In this document: positions 1 to 7,817 of the stretch, in pieces
Layout: the number at the start of each line of letters is the position of its first letter
Numbering within the stretch: position 1 is the stretch's first letter
From: Desulfobacca acetoxidans
GTDB lineage: Bacteria > Desulfobacterota > Desulfobaccia > Desulfobaccales > 0-14-0-80-60-11
DNA: 11,544 nucleotides
NCBI GenBank assembly: GCA_022736495.1
Contig: DZCR01000043.1
Coordinates: 1-11,544, forward strand
Direction: 5' to 3'
Notes under the pieces: generated by a model
The model's input: only the letters and a program-made list of their open reading frames with translations
Told to the model about the DNA's origin: nothing
Database searches by the model: none
Translations under genes and position numbers: made by a program

Positions 1-7
1 TTATTTT

Positions 8-61
8 TTTCGCCAAAGTGATCTTTCCAGCAAGGCGAAATTGTGCACTTATTTTTTTTTT
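8..61 (+). terminator. Hairpin plus T-tract, possible terminator of an upstream gene
   Basis: A perfect 7-bp stem (TTTCGCC at 8-14, GGCGAAA at 34-40) encloses a second 4-bp stem (AAAG at 15-18, CTTT at 23-26). A run of ten T follows at 52-61. The 11-base distance between stem and T-run is too long for a textbook intrinsic terminator, so this could instead be a regulatory hairpin upstream of the efflux promoter. A T-rich motif, TTATTTTTTT, occurs twice (1-10 and 49-58), on either side of the hairpin. Any upstream gene lies outside the window. Confidence 0.3.
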
Positions 62-75
62 GATGGCAATCAAGC

Positions 76-104
76 TTGTCACCGGAAGGGAGGGTCATTA
101 TAAT
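76..104 (+). promoter_or_regulatory. Sigma-70 promoter of the efflux operon
   Basis: TTGTCA (76-81, five of six matches to the -35 consensus) is separated by exactly 17 bp from a perfect TATAAT (99-104). The predicted transcription start is near 111, giving a 5' leader of about 19 nt before the ATG at 130. The promoter overlaps the alternative TTG start codon at 76, which argues that translation does not begin there. A strong housekeeping-type promoter with no neighbouring regulator gene suggests substantial basal expression, although an operator hidden in the flanking repeats cannot be excluded. Confidence 0.75.
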
Positions 105-129
105 ATCCTGGATATTGGGCGGGGATTTT

Positions 130-1488
130 ATGGGGCTGCGCGCACTGATTCTGTTGTTGGGTTTTCTGGGCTGGGGGGCTACCGCCTTGGCCGCCGCCTC
201 GCCTCTGACCCTGGGAGAGGCCATGCTCCTGGCCCTGCAGCATAACCCGGCGCTCAAGGCCGCGGGCATGAGTATGGAGACTGCGGAAGCCGACGTCGCC
301 AAGGCCCGGGCCCGGTTCTTGCCCACGGTCAACTTTAGCGAAACCTACAATTTTTCGGACAATCCCTCCCAGGTCTTTATGAGCAAGTTGAACCAGCGGG
401 TCTTCACCGCCCAGGATTTTATCCTTAATAATCTAAATAATCCCAATGCTTACGGCAATTTCCGGACCGGCCTGGTGATGAACCAGCCCCTCTTCCAGGG
501 AGGGCAGGCTTTCCTGGGCTATAAGCAGGCCCAGTTAGGCCGGGAGATGGCCGCGGCCTATATCCTGAGCGCCCGGCAGCAGTTATTGTTCCAGGTGACC
601 CAGGCCTATTTCGGGTTGCAGTTGGCCCAGGCGAATCTGGCGGTGGTGCAGCAGGCCAAACATACCGCCGCAGAAAGCCTGCGCATCGCCCAAACCCGCT
701 TCAAAGCCGGGACCGTGGTTCATTCTGACGTGTTGACCGCCGAAGTGCATCTGGCCAAACTCACCCAGGAGGAAATGACCGCGGCCAGCCAGGTCAAGAT
801 TGCCAAAAGCGCGCTGGGGACAGTGCTGGGCCGGCCGGAGGCGGGGGAGCGGCCCCTGGCCCTGGCCCCCAAGGAACCGGCCTCGCTGCCGCCCAGGATG
901 GATGACCTGAAAGAGACGGCCCAGGAAAAGCGCCCCGACCTCAAGCAATTGGAACTGGCGGCCCGGGTGGCTCAGCAGGAGTATAGCAAGGCCCAGCTCA
1001 ATTATCTGCCCCGGCTGCACGTGGTGGCGGAATACGACGTGGACCAGCGGCGCCTCTTCGGCAGCAGCGCCGACAGCTATACCGTCATGGCCCTCCTCAA
1101 CTTCAACTTGTTTAACGGCCTTTCCGACCTGGCCAAAGTGAGGGAGACCCGGGCCAAAGAGGCTCAGGCCCGGGACCTGAAGCGGGACTTGGAAGACCGG
1201 GTCCGGCATCAGGTGACCGAGGCTATCCAGAATTTGAAGACGGCCCACGAGCGCTTAAAGGTGGCGAAGGCTGCGGTGGTTCAAGCGCGGGAGGGTCTGC
1301 GGCTCATCCGCCTGCGTTATCAGTCCGGTCTCACCATCCTGGTGGATTTGCTGAACGGCGAAGATGCCTTGAAAAACGCCGAACTGAGCCGGGTAGCGGC
1401 CCTGTTCGACACCTATCTGGCCCAGGCCGGGCTGGACCTGGCCTTGGGTACCATTTCCGGCCCGGTGGCGGAGGGCAAGAAGCCTTAG
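130..1488 (+). CDS. TolC-family outer membrane efflux channel
   Basis: Outer-membrane exit duct of a tripartite efflux pump, expected to form a trimeric beta-barrel with a long periplasmic alpha-helical tunnel. The 452-residue product opens with a signal peptide (hydrophobic residues about 4-20, likely cleavage within the Ala run at 20-23). Two related outer-membrane-efflux repeats follow. Hallmarks are a PLFQGGQ segment near residue 120 and its counterpart NFNLFNG at 324-330, each preceding long amphipathic, Ala/Gln-rich coiled-coil helices. Length is typical of the family. I chose the ATG at 130 over the in-frame TTG at 76 because the promoter -35 and -10 boxes lie between them and the signal peptide starts here; a weak GGGCGGGG lies just upstream. 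It is the first gene of the operon, 66 bp ahead of the adaptor. Substrate is not predictable. Confidence 0.93.
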   Translation: MGLRALILLLGFLGWGATALAAASPLTLGEAMLLALQHNPALKAAGMSMETAEADVAKARARFLPTVNFSETYNFSDNPSQVFMSKLNQRVFTAQDFILNNLNNPNAYGNFRTGLVMNQPLFQGGQAFLGYKQAQLGREMAAAYILSARQQLLFQVTQAYFGLQLAQANLAVVQQAKHTAAESLRIAQTRFKAGTVVHSDVLTAEVHLAKLTQEEMTAASQVKIAKSALGTVLGRPEAGERPLALAPKEPASLPPRMDDLKETAQEKRPDLKQLELAARVAQQEYSKAQLNYLPRLHVVAEYDVDQRRLFGSSADSYTVMALLNFNLFNGLSDLAKVRETRAKEAQARDLKRDLEDRVRHQVTEAIQNLKTAHERLKVAKAAVVQAREGLRLIRLRYQSGLTILVDLLNGEDALKNAELSRVAALFDTYLAQAGLDLALGTISGPVAEGKKP

Positions 1489-1500
1489 GGGCAGAGAAGC

Positions 1501-1526
1501 GTAGGGGCTTTTAAAACTTACCCTTG
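1501..1526. repeat. Degenerate palindrome between channel and adaptor genes
   Basis: The segment begins GTAGGGGC, the same eight bases that open the palindrome at 6162. It is centred on TTTTAAAA and ends in an imperfect CTTACCC complement. It looks like a decayed copy of the same intergenic repeat family. It could modulate transcription or mRNA decay between the first two genes of the operon, which is speculative. Confidence 0.35.
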
Positions 1527-1554
1527 CCATCAACATTTGCGGGACCTGAAAGAC

Positions 1555-2610
1555 ATGGCAGATAAAAAGAAAATCATCGGACTGAGTGCCCTGGTGCTGG
1601 TGGCCATTGTACTTATGGTCTGGTTGGCGGGGTTGCTCCATTTCGGTAAAATCGCCCCAGGATTAGTGGCGCTCAAAGGCGCACCGCCCCAGGGCCGGAT
1701 TTTGACCGTCCAGGAAACCCAGATTCCTCGGGATCTGGAAGTGTTGGGGTCAGTGATCTCCAAAAGCTTGGCCCAGGTATCCGCCCAGGTCCCCGGCCGG
1801 GTGGTGAAAATCTGGGTGGTGGCCGGGGTCAGGGTTAAGCCGGGGGATCCCCTGGTGACCCTGTCGGATGCGGAATATAAGGCTAAAGTCGACCAGGCCC
1901 GGGCCGCCGCAGCCCAGGCCCAGGCCCAACTCACCCAAGTGAGCGCTGATTATAAGCGGTATCAATTTCTTTATAAAGAAGGCGCGGCCAGCCCCCAGGA
2001 GTTCGACGCCATGGCGGCCCGCTATAAATCCGCCCAGGCCGCCGTGTCCCAGGCCCAAGCCATGGTCTCGGAGGCCGCCACCCTGAAGGGCCATACGGTG
2101 GTGCGGGCAGCCAATGCCGCCATAGTGGCCGAACGCCAAGTCGCGGTGGGAGACCTGGCCCAACCCGGCCAAACCCTGATATCCCTCTACAATCCGGATC
2201 TGCTCCAGATCGAGGGCGAGGTCAACGACAACTATCGGGAGCAGGTCCAGGTAGGGGAGTCAGCGCACGTCACGGTTCCGGCCGTGAATTTTCAAGCGGA
2301 TTTGCCCCTGGCCGAAATTTTTCCCATCAGCGCCCCCAGTAGCCGCACCTTCAAGGTGCGCACCGCGATGCTGCAGAACCCGGCCCTGGTGCCGGGGATG
2401 TTCGCCCGGCTGGCGTTGCCCCTGGGGGCAACCCCCGGCATCCTCATCCCCCAAGACGCGGTGCACACCATGGGCCAGCTCACCATGGTCAAGGTGCTGG
2501 TGGACCACACGGCGCAGATGCGCCAGGTGAAGCTGGGGCGGCAGGTGGAAGACCGGGTAGAGGTACTGGCGGGCTTACAGTCCGGAGATAAGATTCTGGC
2601 GTCTGAGTAG
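1555..2610 (+). CDS. RND efflux periplasmic adaptor (membrane fusion protein)
   Basis: Periplasmic adaptor linking the RND permease to the TolC-type channel. The 351-residue product (from the ATG at 1555) has an N-terminal membrane anchor (residues about 7-29) and no lipobox Cys, so it is anchored by a helix and not by lipid. Then come a first lipoyl half (about 76-105, with VKPGDPLVTLSD), an Ala/Gln-rich coiled-coil hairpin (about 107-178), a second lipoyl half (about 180-212), a beta-barrel domain (about 217-290, with VPGMFARLALPLG) and a membrane-proximal domain to the end. The second lipoyl half reads VRAANAAIVAER, where the family normally has an RAPFDGxV-like turn, so the usual Pro and Gly are absent. 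An in-frame TTG at 1537 is an alternative start, but the ATG has a GGGAC at a plausible distance. Two bases separate its stop from the permease ATG. Confidence 0.92.
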   Translation: MADKKKIIGLSALVLVAIVLMVWLAGLLHFGKIAPGLVALKGAPPQGRILTVQETQIPRDLEVLGSVISKSLAQVSAQVPGRVVKIWVVAGVRVKPGDPLVTLSDAEYKAKVDQARAAAAQAQAQLTQVSADYKRYQFLYKEGAASPQEFDAMAARYKSAQAAVSQAQAMVSEAATLKGHTVVRAANAAIVAERQVAVGDLAQPGQTLISLYNPDLLQIEGEVNDNYREQVQVGESAHVTVPAVNFQADLPLAEIFPISAPSSRTFKVRTAMLQNPALVPGMFARLALPLGATPGILIPQDAVHTMGQLTMVKVLVDHTAQMRQVKLGRQVEDRVEVLAGLQSGDKILASE

Positions 2611-2612
2611 CC

Positions 2613-5600
2613 ATGGCAAACAAACCTGAAGACCTCCATCTCGGCCCCACCGCCCGCCTGGTCAAGGTCTTTCTGCTGTCCAAGCTCCCCACTATTATCA
2701 TCATCGTCAGCCTGCTGGCCGGGCTCATGGCCCTGCTTTACACCCCCCGGGAAGAAGACCCCCAGATCAAGGTGCCCATGGTGGACATCCTGATACGCTT
2801 TCCCGGGGCCTCGCCGAAAGAAGTGGAAAACCTGGTTGTTATCAATCTTGAGAAAAAGCTCTGGGAGATGGAGGGCCTGGAGGACCTTTATTCCCAGGCC
2901 AGAGACGGCTTTGCCATCGTCACCACCAAGTTCAAGGTGGGAGAGAACCTGGAGACCAGCCTGTTCAAAGTTTATAACAAGGTCTTTTCAAATATCGACC
3001 AGGTGCCTTCGGGAGTGACGGGCTGGGTGGTCAAGCCCATGAATATCAACGACGTGCCCATCGTTACCTTGACCCTTTACAGCAACTCGGCGGATGATTA
3101 TGAAGTGCGGCGGGTGGCGGACGAGTTGCTGCACCGCTTACAGAGCATCCCGGACACGGGCCGCACTTATGTGGTGGCGGGACGCAAGCGCCAGGTGCGG
3201 GTGGTGGTCGATCCGGTCCGCCTGGCGGGGCACAGCCTGGATCTGGCTGCGGTGGCCAAGGCCATCGAAGTGAGCAATGTCAATCTGCCTGCGGGGGATT
3301 TTTCCCGCCAGGACCGGGAATACCAGGTGGAGGCCGGGCCGTTTTTAAAATCCGCCGATGAAGTGGCTAATCTCGTGGTGGGGGTGAACCAGGGCAAACC
3401 GGTATACTTGAAGGACGTGGCCCAGGTCATCGATGGCCCCGAGGAGCCGGTTACCATGAGCACCATCGCGTTCGGGCCGGCGGAGGAACTGCCGCCGGGC
3501 TATGCGCGGGGGCAGTTTTATCCGGCGGTAACCATGGCCCTGGCCAAACGCACCGGCACCAACGCGGTGACCGTGGCCGAGGGCATTTTGCACAAGCTCG
3601 ACGAGCTGAAAAAAGAGGTCATTCCGGCCAACATCAGGGTGAAAGTGACCCGGGACTACGGCGCCAGCGCCAATGAGAAGGTCAACGAGCTCATGCGGGA
3701 GCTGCTTATCGCGGTGATATCCATCACCGTGCTCCTGACGCTTTTTCTGGGATGGCGGGAGGCCCTCATCGTGGCTCTGGCGGTGCCTCTGACCCTGGCC
3801 ATCACCCTCACCGGCAATATGTTGTTCGGTTATACCATTAACCGGGTAACGCTCTTCGCCCTGATCCTGTCTCTGGGCCTGCTGGTGGATGATCCCATCA
3901 TCGACGTGGAGAACATTCACCGCCACTTCCAGCTTCGGGAGCATCCGCCCCTGGAGGCCACCCTGGTGGCGGTGGACGAGGTCAGGGCTCCCACTATCCT
4001 GGCCACCTTTACGGTCATCATCAGCTTCATCCCCATGTACTTTGTCACCGGCATGATGGGGCCCTACATGCGCCCCATGCCCCTGAACGTGCCCCTGGCC
4101 ATGCTCATGAGCCTGCTCATCGCCTTCACCGTCACTCCCTGGGCCACCTATCACTTCTTGAAAAAGGAGTACGGTAAAGAGGAAAAACCCTTTGTTCTGG
4201 AGGAGACCTGGATTTACCGCACCTATACCGGAATTATGAAACCCCTCCTGGACAGCCGCCGCAAAAGCTATTTATTCCTGTTGGGGGTAGTGGTTCTCCT
4301 GATCATTTCTGTGTCCCTGCCCATCTTGGGCCTGGTGCCCTTAAAGATGCTCCCCTTTGATAATAAAAACGACTTTTTGGTCGTGGCGGACCTGCCCAAC
4401 GACACCCCCCTGGAATCAACTCAACAGGCGCTGAAAGACTTCGGGCGCTACCTGACCACGGTCTCTGAGGTGGACAATGTGGTGACCTTTGCGGGTGAAG
4501 CGGCGCCCATCGACTTCAACGGCTTGGTGCGCCACTACTACCTCATGAAAGGCGCCTGGGTGGGGCAGATCCGGGTCAACCTGGCGGAAAAGGAGAAGCG
4601 CTCGGCCGCGTCCCACGCCATCACCCTCTGGATCAGGCCGGAGATGCAAAAGATCGCCCAGAAACACCAGGTGCGGATGAAGATCGTAGAGGTGCCGCCG
4701 GGGCCTCCGGATATGCAGACCCTGGTGGCGGAAGTCTTTGGCCCGCCCGGGGCCCCGTACGCCAGCATTATTAAAGCTGCCGATACGGTGAAGGCAAACT
4801 TCCTGAAGACCCCCTATGTCGTGGACGTGGATACCTCGGTGGAGACCCCGGAGCCTCGCTTCCGGTTTCTGGTGGACCGGCAGAAGGCGGCGTTAAGCGG
4901 TTTGAGCACGGCCCAAATCGCCCGGGACCTGGCCATGGCCGAGGCCGGCGAGACGGTGGGCCGGGTCCACCTGGCTGCGGAGCGCCTGCCCCTGGAAATT
5001 TTTCTCCGGGGCCCCCTGGCGTGGCGCTCATCCATCCTGAACCTGGGGCAGCTCTATTTCAAAAATCCCCACGGGGCCATGGTGCCCTTGCAGGAACTGG
5101 GGCGGTTCGACCTGGACCTGGCCCCCAAAACCATCGTGCGGAAAAACCTGGAGCGCCTGGTTTACGTCACCGGCAACACCGCGGGTTTAAGCCCGGTGAA
5201 CGCCATCCTGGATCTAATGGCCGATACCAACAAGACGCCGCTGTCCCCCGGGTACCGGGTCAACTATGCCGGGGAAGGGGAGTGGAAGATCACGGTGCAG
5301 GTTTTTCGAGATTTGGGCATCGCCTTTGCCGGGGCCTTAGTGGGCATCTATATCCTGCTGGTGCTCCAGACTTCGTCATACACCATGCCGCTGGTGATCA
5401 TGGTGGCCATCCCGTTGACCATGATCGGGGTGATGCCGGGGTTTGCCCTGTTGAACCTCCTCTTTACCTCGCCGGTGAAGGGGTTCGCCAACCCCATCTA
5501 CTTCACGGCTACGGCCATGATCGGCATGATTGCCCTGGCGGGCATCGTGGTGCGCAACTCCATTATCCTCATTGACTTCATCCATCATCACCTGGACCGG

Positions 5601-5837
5601 GGCTATGCGCTGGAGGACGCGGTGCTGCGCTCCGGCGCGGTGCGCTTCCGGCCTATCCTGCTCACGGCCCTGGCGGCCATGTTCGGCTCCTGGGTCATCA
5701 CCCTGGACCCCATCTTCTCGGGCTTGGCCTGGTCCTTTATCTTCGGCCTGTTCGCCTCCACCGCCTTCTCCCTGGTGGTGGTGCCGGTGATCTTCTATCT
5801 CCAGGCGTCCCGTCGCCCGGCGGTGGCTCCGAAATAG
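2613..5837 (+). CDS. RND family efflux transporter permease (AcrB/MexB-like)
   Basis: Inner-membrane, proton-driven RND transporter, expected to work as a trimer with the two preceding proteins. At 1074 residues it has the normal length and duplicated layout: TM1 (about 24-42), a first periplasmic loop, TM2-TM6 (about 362-510), TM7 (about 553-573), a second large loop and TM8-TM12 (about 900-1063). The proton-relay pair is present as Asp426-Asp427 in GLLVDDPIIDVEN. The TM10 position usually filled by Lys in AcrB is Arg981 in GIVVRNSIILIDF, as in many RND proteins outside the classical AcrB group. The start ATG is 2 bp after the adaptor stop with no clear Shine-Dalgarno, so translation is probably coupled. 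The heavy-metal type (CusA) and the multidrug type cannot be separated with certainty; loop sequences do not reveal a substrate. Confidence 0.94.
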   Translation: MANKPEDLHLGPTARLVKVFLLSKLPTIIIIVSLLAGLMALLYTPREEDPQIKVPMVDILIRFPGASPKEVENLVVINLEKKLWEMEGLEDLYSQARDGFAIVTTKFKVGENLETSLFKVYNKVFSNIDQVPSGVTGWVVKPMNINDVPIVTLTLYSNSADDYEVRRVADELLHRLQSIPDTGRTYVVAGRKRQVRVVVDPVRLAGHSLDLAAVAKAIEVSNVNLPAGDFSRQDREYQVEAGPFLKSADEVANLVVGVNQGKPVYLKDVAQVIDGPEEPVTMSTIAFGPAEELPPGYARGQFYPAVTMALAKRTGTNAVTVAEGILHKLDELKKEVIPANIRVKVTRDYGASANEKVNELMRELLIAVISITVLLTLFLGWREALIVALAVPLTLAITLTGNMLFGYTINRVTLFALILSLGLLVDDPIIDVENIHRHFQLREHPPLEATLVAVDEVRAPTILATFTVIISFIPMYFVTGMMGPYMRPMPLNVPLAMLMSLLIAFTVTPWATYHFLKKEYGKEEKPFVLEETWIYRTYTGIMKPLLDSRRKSYLFLLGVVVLLIISVSLPILGLVPLKMLPFDNKNDFLVVADLPNDTPLESTQQALKDFGRYLTTVSEVDNVVTFAGEAAPIDFNGLVRHYYLMKGAWVGQIRVNLAEKEKRSAASHAITLWIRPEMQKIAQKHQVRMKIVEVPPGPPDMQTLVAEVFGPPGAPYASIIKAADTVKANFLKTPYVVDVDTSVETPEPRFRFLVDRQKAALSGLSTAQIARDLAMAEAGETVGRVHLAAERLPLEIFLRGPLAWRSSILNLGQLYFKNPHGAMVPLQELGRFDLDLAPKTIVRKNLERLVYVTGNTAGLSPVNAILDLMADTNKTPLSPGYRVNYAGEGEWKITVQVFRDLGIAFAGALVGIYILLVLQTSSYTMPLVIMVAIPLTMIGVMPGFALLNLLFTSPVKGFANPIYFTATAMIGMIALAGIVVRNSIILIDFIHHHLDRGYALEDAVLRSGAVRFRPILLTALAAMFGSWVITLDPIFSGLAWSFIFGLFASTAFSLVVVPVIFYLQASRRPAVAPK

Positions 5838-5902
5838 GAAGAAGCCCTTAAGGGGGAGCAAGCTTGGCGCGCCTATCTCTGGAAACCAGGTAAAGAAAAT
5901 CC

Positions 5903-6094
5903 GTGGAGACTACGAAGATCGAAGGGGGGAAATGGTTAGCCCGCTGCCGGGAATGTGGCCGTTGGCAGGAAGTAAGCCCCCAATCTCACCGGGTCGAGGC
6001 GTATTTTGAGGTCTGGGAGGCGGCCTTCTCTTGCTGTGACCGACACCAAAGGGCGGTCTTCACTCTGGAGAAGGATTACGTTGATTTTCATTAA
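5903..6094 (+). CDS. Small Cys-rich protein, possible zinc-binding
   Basis: A 63-residue protein starting at GTG, with AGGTAAAG about 9-12 bases upstream as a weak ribosome binding site. It has CREC at Cys15-Cys18 and CCDRH at Cys44-Cys45-His48, a spacing that could hold one zinc ion in a ribbon-like fold. It has no signal peptide or membrane segment, so it is probably cytoplasmic. I do not recognise a named family. It lies 65 bp downstream of the RND permease on the same strand and may be read through from that operon; the 10-bp palindrome CCCTTAAGGG (5845-5854) between them has no T-tract and does not look like a terminator. The regular use of Cys and aromatic residues favours a real gene, but it is short and lacks other support. 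Confidence 0.55.
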   Translation: METTKIEGGKWLARCRECGRWQEVSPQSHRVEAYFEVWEAAFSCCDRHQRAVFTLEKDYVDFH

Positions 6095-6161
6095 GATCTA
6101 GACGCAAGTTTCGGGCAGACGGTGTTCTTTCTCTGTCCACAAAAGACTAGTGAAATCCAAT

Positions 6162-6190
6162 GTAGGGGCGGGTTTTAAACCCACCCCTAC
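6162..6190. repeat. Intergenic palindrome, REP-like, between convergent genes
   Basis: The 14-base arms (6162-6175 and 6177-6190) begin GTAGGGG and end CCCCTAC and pair with one mismatch around a single central T. It sits between two genes whose 3' ends face each other (the small Cys-rich gene and the M48 gene). It could therefore act as a bidirectional transcription terminator, although no T-run follows on either side. The GTAGGGGC end is shared with 1501-1508. Confidence 0.7.
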
Positions 6191-6235
6191 GGTTCATGAT
6201 TGATTGGATTCTCTTGGGGCTGCTCTCAGCCCAGC

Positions 6236-7093
6236 CTAACTTGTCATCTCCTTAAAGCGCTGGGTGCGAATGGCCTCGCCCTTGGCGGGTGGGGCTTCGC
6301 AGGCTAAAGTCTTGACTCTGGCCAGGCGCTCGCTGGTGGGCGGGTGGGTTTTGAAAATGCCGCTGATTTTTCCCTTGCCCTTGGCCTCCATGATGGTAAG
6401 GACCGCCACCAGGGCGGTGGGGTCATAGCCGGCCCTGGTCAATTCTTTAATCGCCGCGGCGTCGGCGGCATATTCCGCCTCGCGGCTATAGCCGTTGACC
6501 ACAAGGGTCTTAAAGATGTCGTCAATGGACCCCTCAAAGAGGCTCACTATTCCTCCAGCCACTGAGCCGCCGTACATCGTCACTGCTTCTTTGCCCATAG
6601 CGGTCCATACTTCGGTCCACCGGGCCTTACTGATGGAGTTGATGCCGTCCTTGTGGGCCACGTGTCCCACTTCATGGGCCAACACTGCGGCCAACTGGTC
6701 TTCGTTTTTGCAGGTCGAGATCAGTCCCCGGGTGATGAAGATGGTCCCGCCGGGACAGGCAAAGGAGTTGATCTCCTGGGTATCCAGTACGGCAAAGTGA
6801 TACCCCCGGAAAGGGTTGGGCCGGGTGGACTTGCGCGCCACCACGTCCCCCACTTCGTTGACGTACTCGGTAAGCTGGGCGTTCTGGTCAAGTTTATATT
6901 TGCCCAATATCCGGGCGGCCACGGCCCGACCGATGTAGTATTCTTCGGAATCGGTTATGGGTCGGGAGGCCTCATTTGCTTTAGTGGCGCCTTTGACAGC
7001 GATGGCCGCCACCGGGGCCACCGCCATGGCAGTACAGCCTCCCACCAGGAAGGGCGCCACCGCCAACAGAACCAACCAGGTCAGGCGTTTCAT
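6236..7093 (-). CDS. M48 family zinc metalloprotease, lipoprotein
   Basis: Membrane-anchored periplasmic zinc protease related to BepA/LoiP-type quality-control enzymes, which degrade or help assemble envelope proteins. The 285-residue product starts with a lipoprotein signal (hydrophobic core, then lipobox V17-G18-G19-Cys20). Thr at +2 implies outer-membrane sorting by the E. coli rule. The catalytic motif HEVGH occupies residues 140-144. The third zinc ligand is probably Glu207, in SREAEYAAD, with Asp211 completing ExxxD. The conserved HPPTSERL is at 250-257. No TPR domain follows, so it is a short, single-domain version compared with BepA. AAGGAGA lies 9 bases before the ATG. The first four bases overlap the stop of the upstream SH3 gene (ATGA), so the two are translationally coupled and likely act together. 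Confidence 0.93.
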   Translation of the reverse strand: MKRLTWLVLLAVAPFLVGGCTAMAVAPVAAIAVKGATKANEASRPITDSEEYYIGRAVAARILGKYKLDQNAQLTEYVNEVGDVVARKSTRPNPFRGYHFAVLDTQEINSFACPGGTIFITRGLISTCKNEDQLAAVLAHEVGHVAHKDGINSISKARWTEVWTAMGKEAVTMYGGSVAGGIVSLFEGSIDDIFKTLVVNGYSREAEYAADAAAIKELTRAGYDPTALVAVLTIMEAKGKGKISGIFKTHPPTSERLARVKTLACEAPPAKGEAIRTQRFKEMTS

Positions 7094-7596
7094 GGCTTCA
7101 GGTCTCCTTCCTTGATAAAGGCTTGTAGTTTGGCCGGGGGCACCGTAAAGCTCTCGATCTTGTCCACTTGGGCAAAATTCATTTCCGGGTGTTTGGAGCG
7201 ATAGGAATTTTCCACCTCCGGGGTAAAACCCTTGCCGGCCAGGGCCACTTCATCGCTGGAAGTTTCCTTCACCGGCTTGCCGGTTAAGAGTCCCGGGAGA
7301 CTGAATCCACTGCTTGCCTTCGGTTTTCCAAAGGCCTGGCGGTTGAGCCAGCCAGTCTTACCCTGGTATTCCACCTTGTACCAGTCCCCGGCCTGGGTTT
7401 CAACGTTCACCTCAGCGCCTTCGGAGACGGGGGCGACAGGCGTACTGGCGAAATCCGGGTCCGGATAAAGGGATTGGTTGGGCTGGGTCACCTTCAGCAC
7501 CTCGCTCCAGCCGGTCCCGGGCATCAGGAGCACCAGTGCCAGCCCTAAAGTCAGGACACATCGCCAAAATGTCGTGATATAGGCTCGTTTTTTCAC
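7090..7596 (-). CDS. Secreted bacterial SH3-domain protein
   Basis: A 168-residue exported protein. A basic start and hydrophobic stretch (about 13-26) form a signal peptide with likely cleavage near Ser31. Residues about 34-90 form a bacterial SH3-type domain, ending in the typical DWYKVEYQGKTGWLNRQAF pattern. Such domains often bind peptidoglycan or proteins in the periplasm. The remainder (about 91-168) is unrecognised, with a Gly/Pro/Ser-rich linker and a charged C-terminus. The GTG at 7596 is preferred because AAGGAGG (7602-7608) lies 5 bases before it. The longer frame reaching 7848 would run through the promoter and adds no sensible protein sequence. It overlaps the M48 protease gene by 4 bp. 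A role in recruiting or guiding the protease at the cell wall is an inference from this coupling. Confidence 0.85.
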   Translation of the reverse strand: MKKRAYITTFWRCVLTLGLALVLLMPGTGWSEVLKVTQPNQSLYPDPDFASTPVAPVSEGAEVNVETQAGDWYKVEYQGKTGWLNRQAFGKPKASSGFSLPGLLTGKPVKETSSDEVALAGKGFTPEVENSYRSKHPEMNFAQVDKIESFTVPPAKLQAFIKEGDLKP

Positions 7597-7618
7597 ATAC
7601 ACCTCCTTGAGTTTGCGC

Positions 7619-7627
7619 ATTTTAGCA
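7619..7627 (-). promoter_or_regulatory. Extended -10 promoter for the SH3-M48 pair
   Basis: On the minus strand the sequence TGCTAAAAT is an extended -10 element (TG, one base, then TAAAAT, five of six). It would start transcription near 7612, a few bases before the AAGGAGG ribosome binding site. There is no good -35 box, as is common for extended -10 promoters. The upstream ATG at 7618-7620 lies inside this element, which supports the GTG start at 7596. Confidence 0.5.
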
Positions 7628-7704
7628 TATTTTTCGCAACAGGGTGCAAACTTGACCACGGCAGAGGCGGCTACCCTGGCGCCGTCGTGGGGCACTTGGG
7701 TCAG

Positions 7705-7792
7705 ACGTTTTTTTACGATATTTTTACATCTTATCGGATAAATTTTACGATTTCTTGATATTTTATGACATACAATTTTTATAAAGTTAATC
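7705..7792. promoter_or_regulatory. AT-rich divergent regulatory tract
   Basis: A strongly AT-rich stretch in an otherwise GC-rich window, lying between the SH3-M48 pair (minus) and the kdpD remnant (plus). It contains the direct repeat TTTTACGAT at 7711-7719 and 7743-7751, with the inverted repeat TTATC-G-GATAA (7731-7741) between them. On the plus strand TTGATA (7755-7760) and TACAAT (7771-7776) or TATAAA (7780-7785) are promoter-like, but no pair has ideal 17-bp spacing. The repeat arrangement resembles an operator or a nucleoid-protein site; the regulator is unknown. Confidence 0.4.
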
Positions 7793-7817
7793 GGGATCAG
7801 ACTGAAGGAGTTAAGGA

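Noticed and set aside
76..129. An N-terminal extension of the TolC-like protein starting at TTG 76
   Set aside because: The TTG is part of the -35 box and the -10 box lies inside the extension; the signal peptide begins properly at the ATG at 130.
3345..4154. A 269-codon minus-strand open frame inside the RND permease gene
   Set aside because: It is a His/Gln/Gly-rich shadow of a clearly real gene with conserved motifs on the plus strand.
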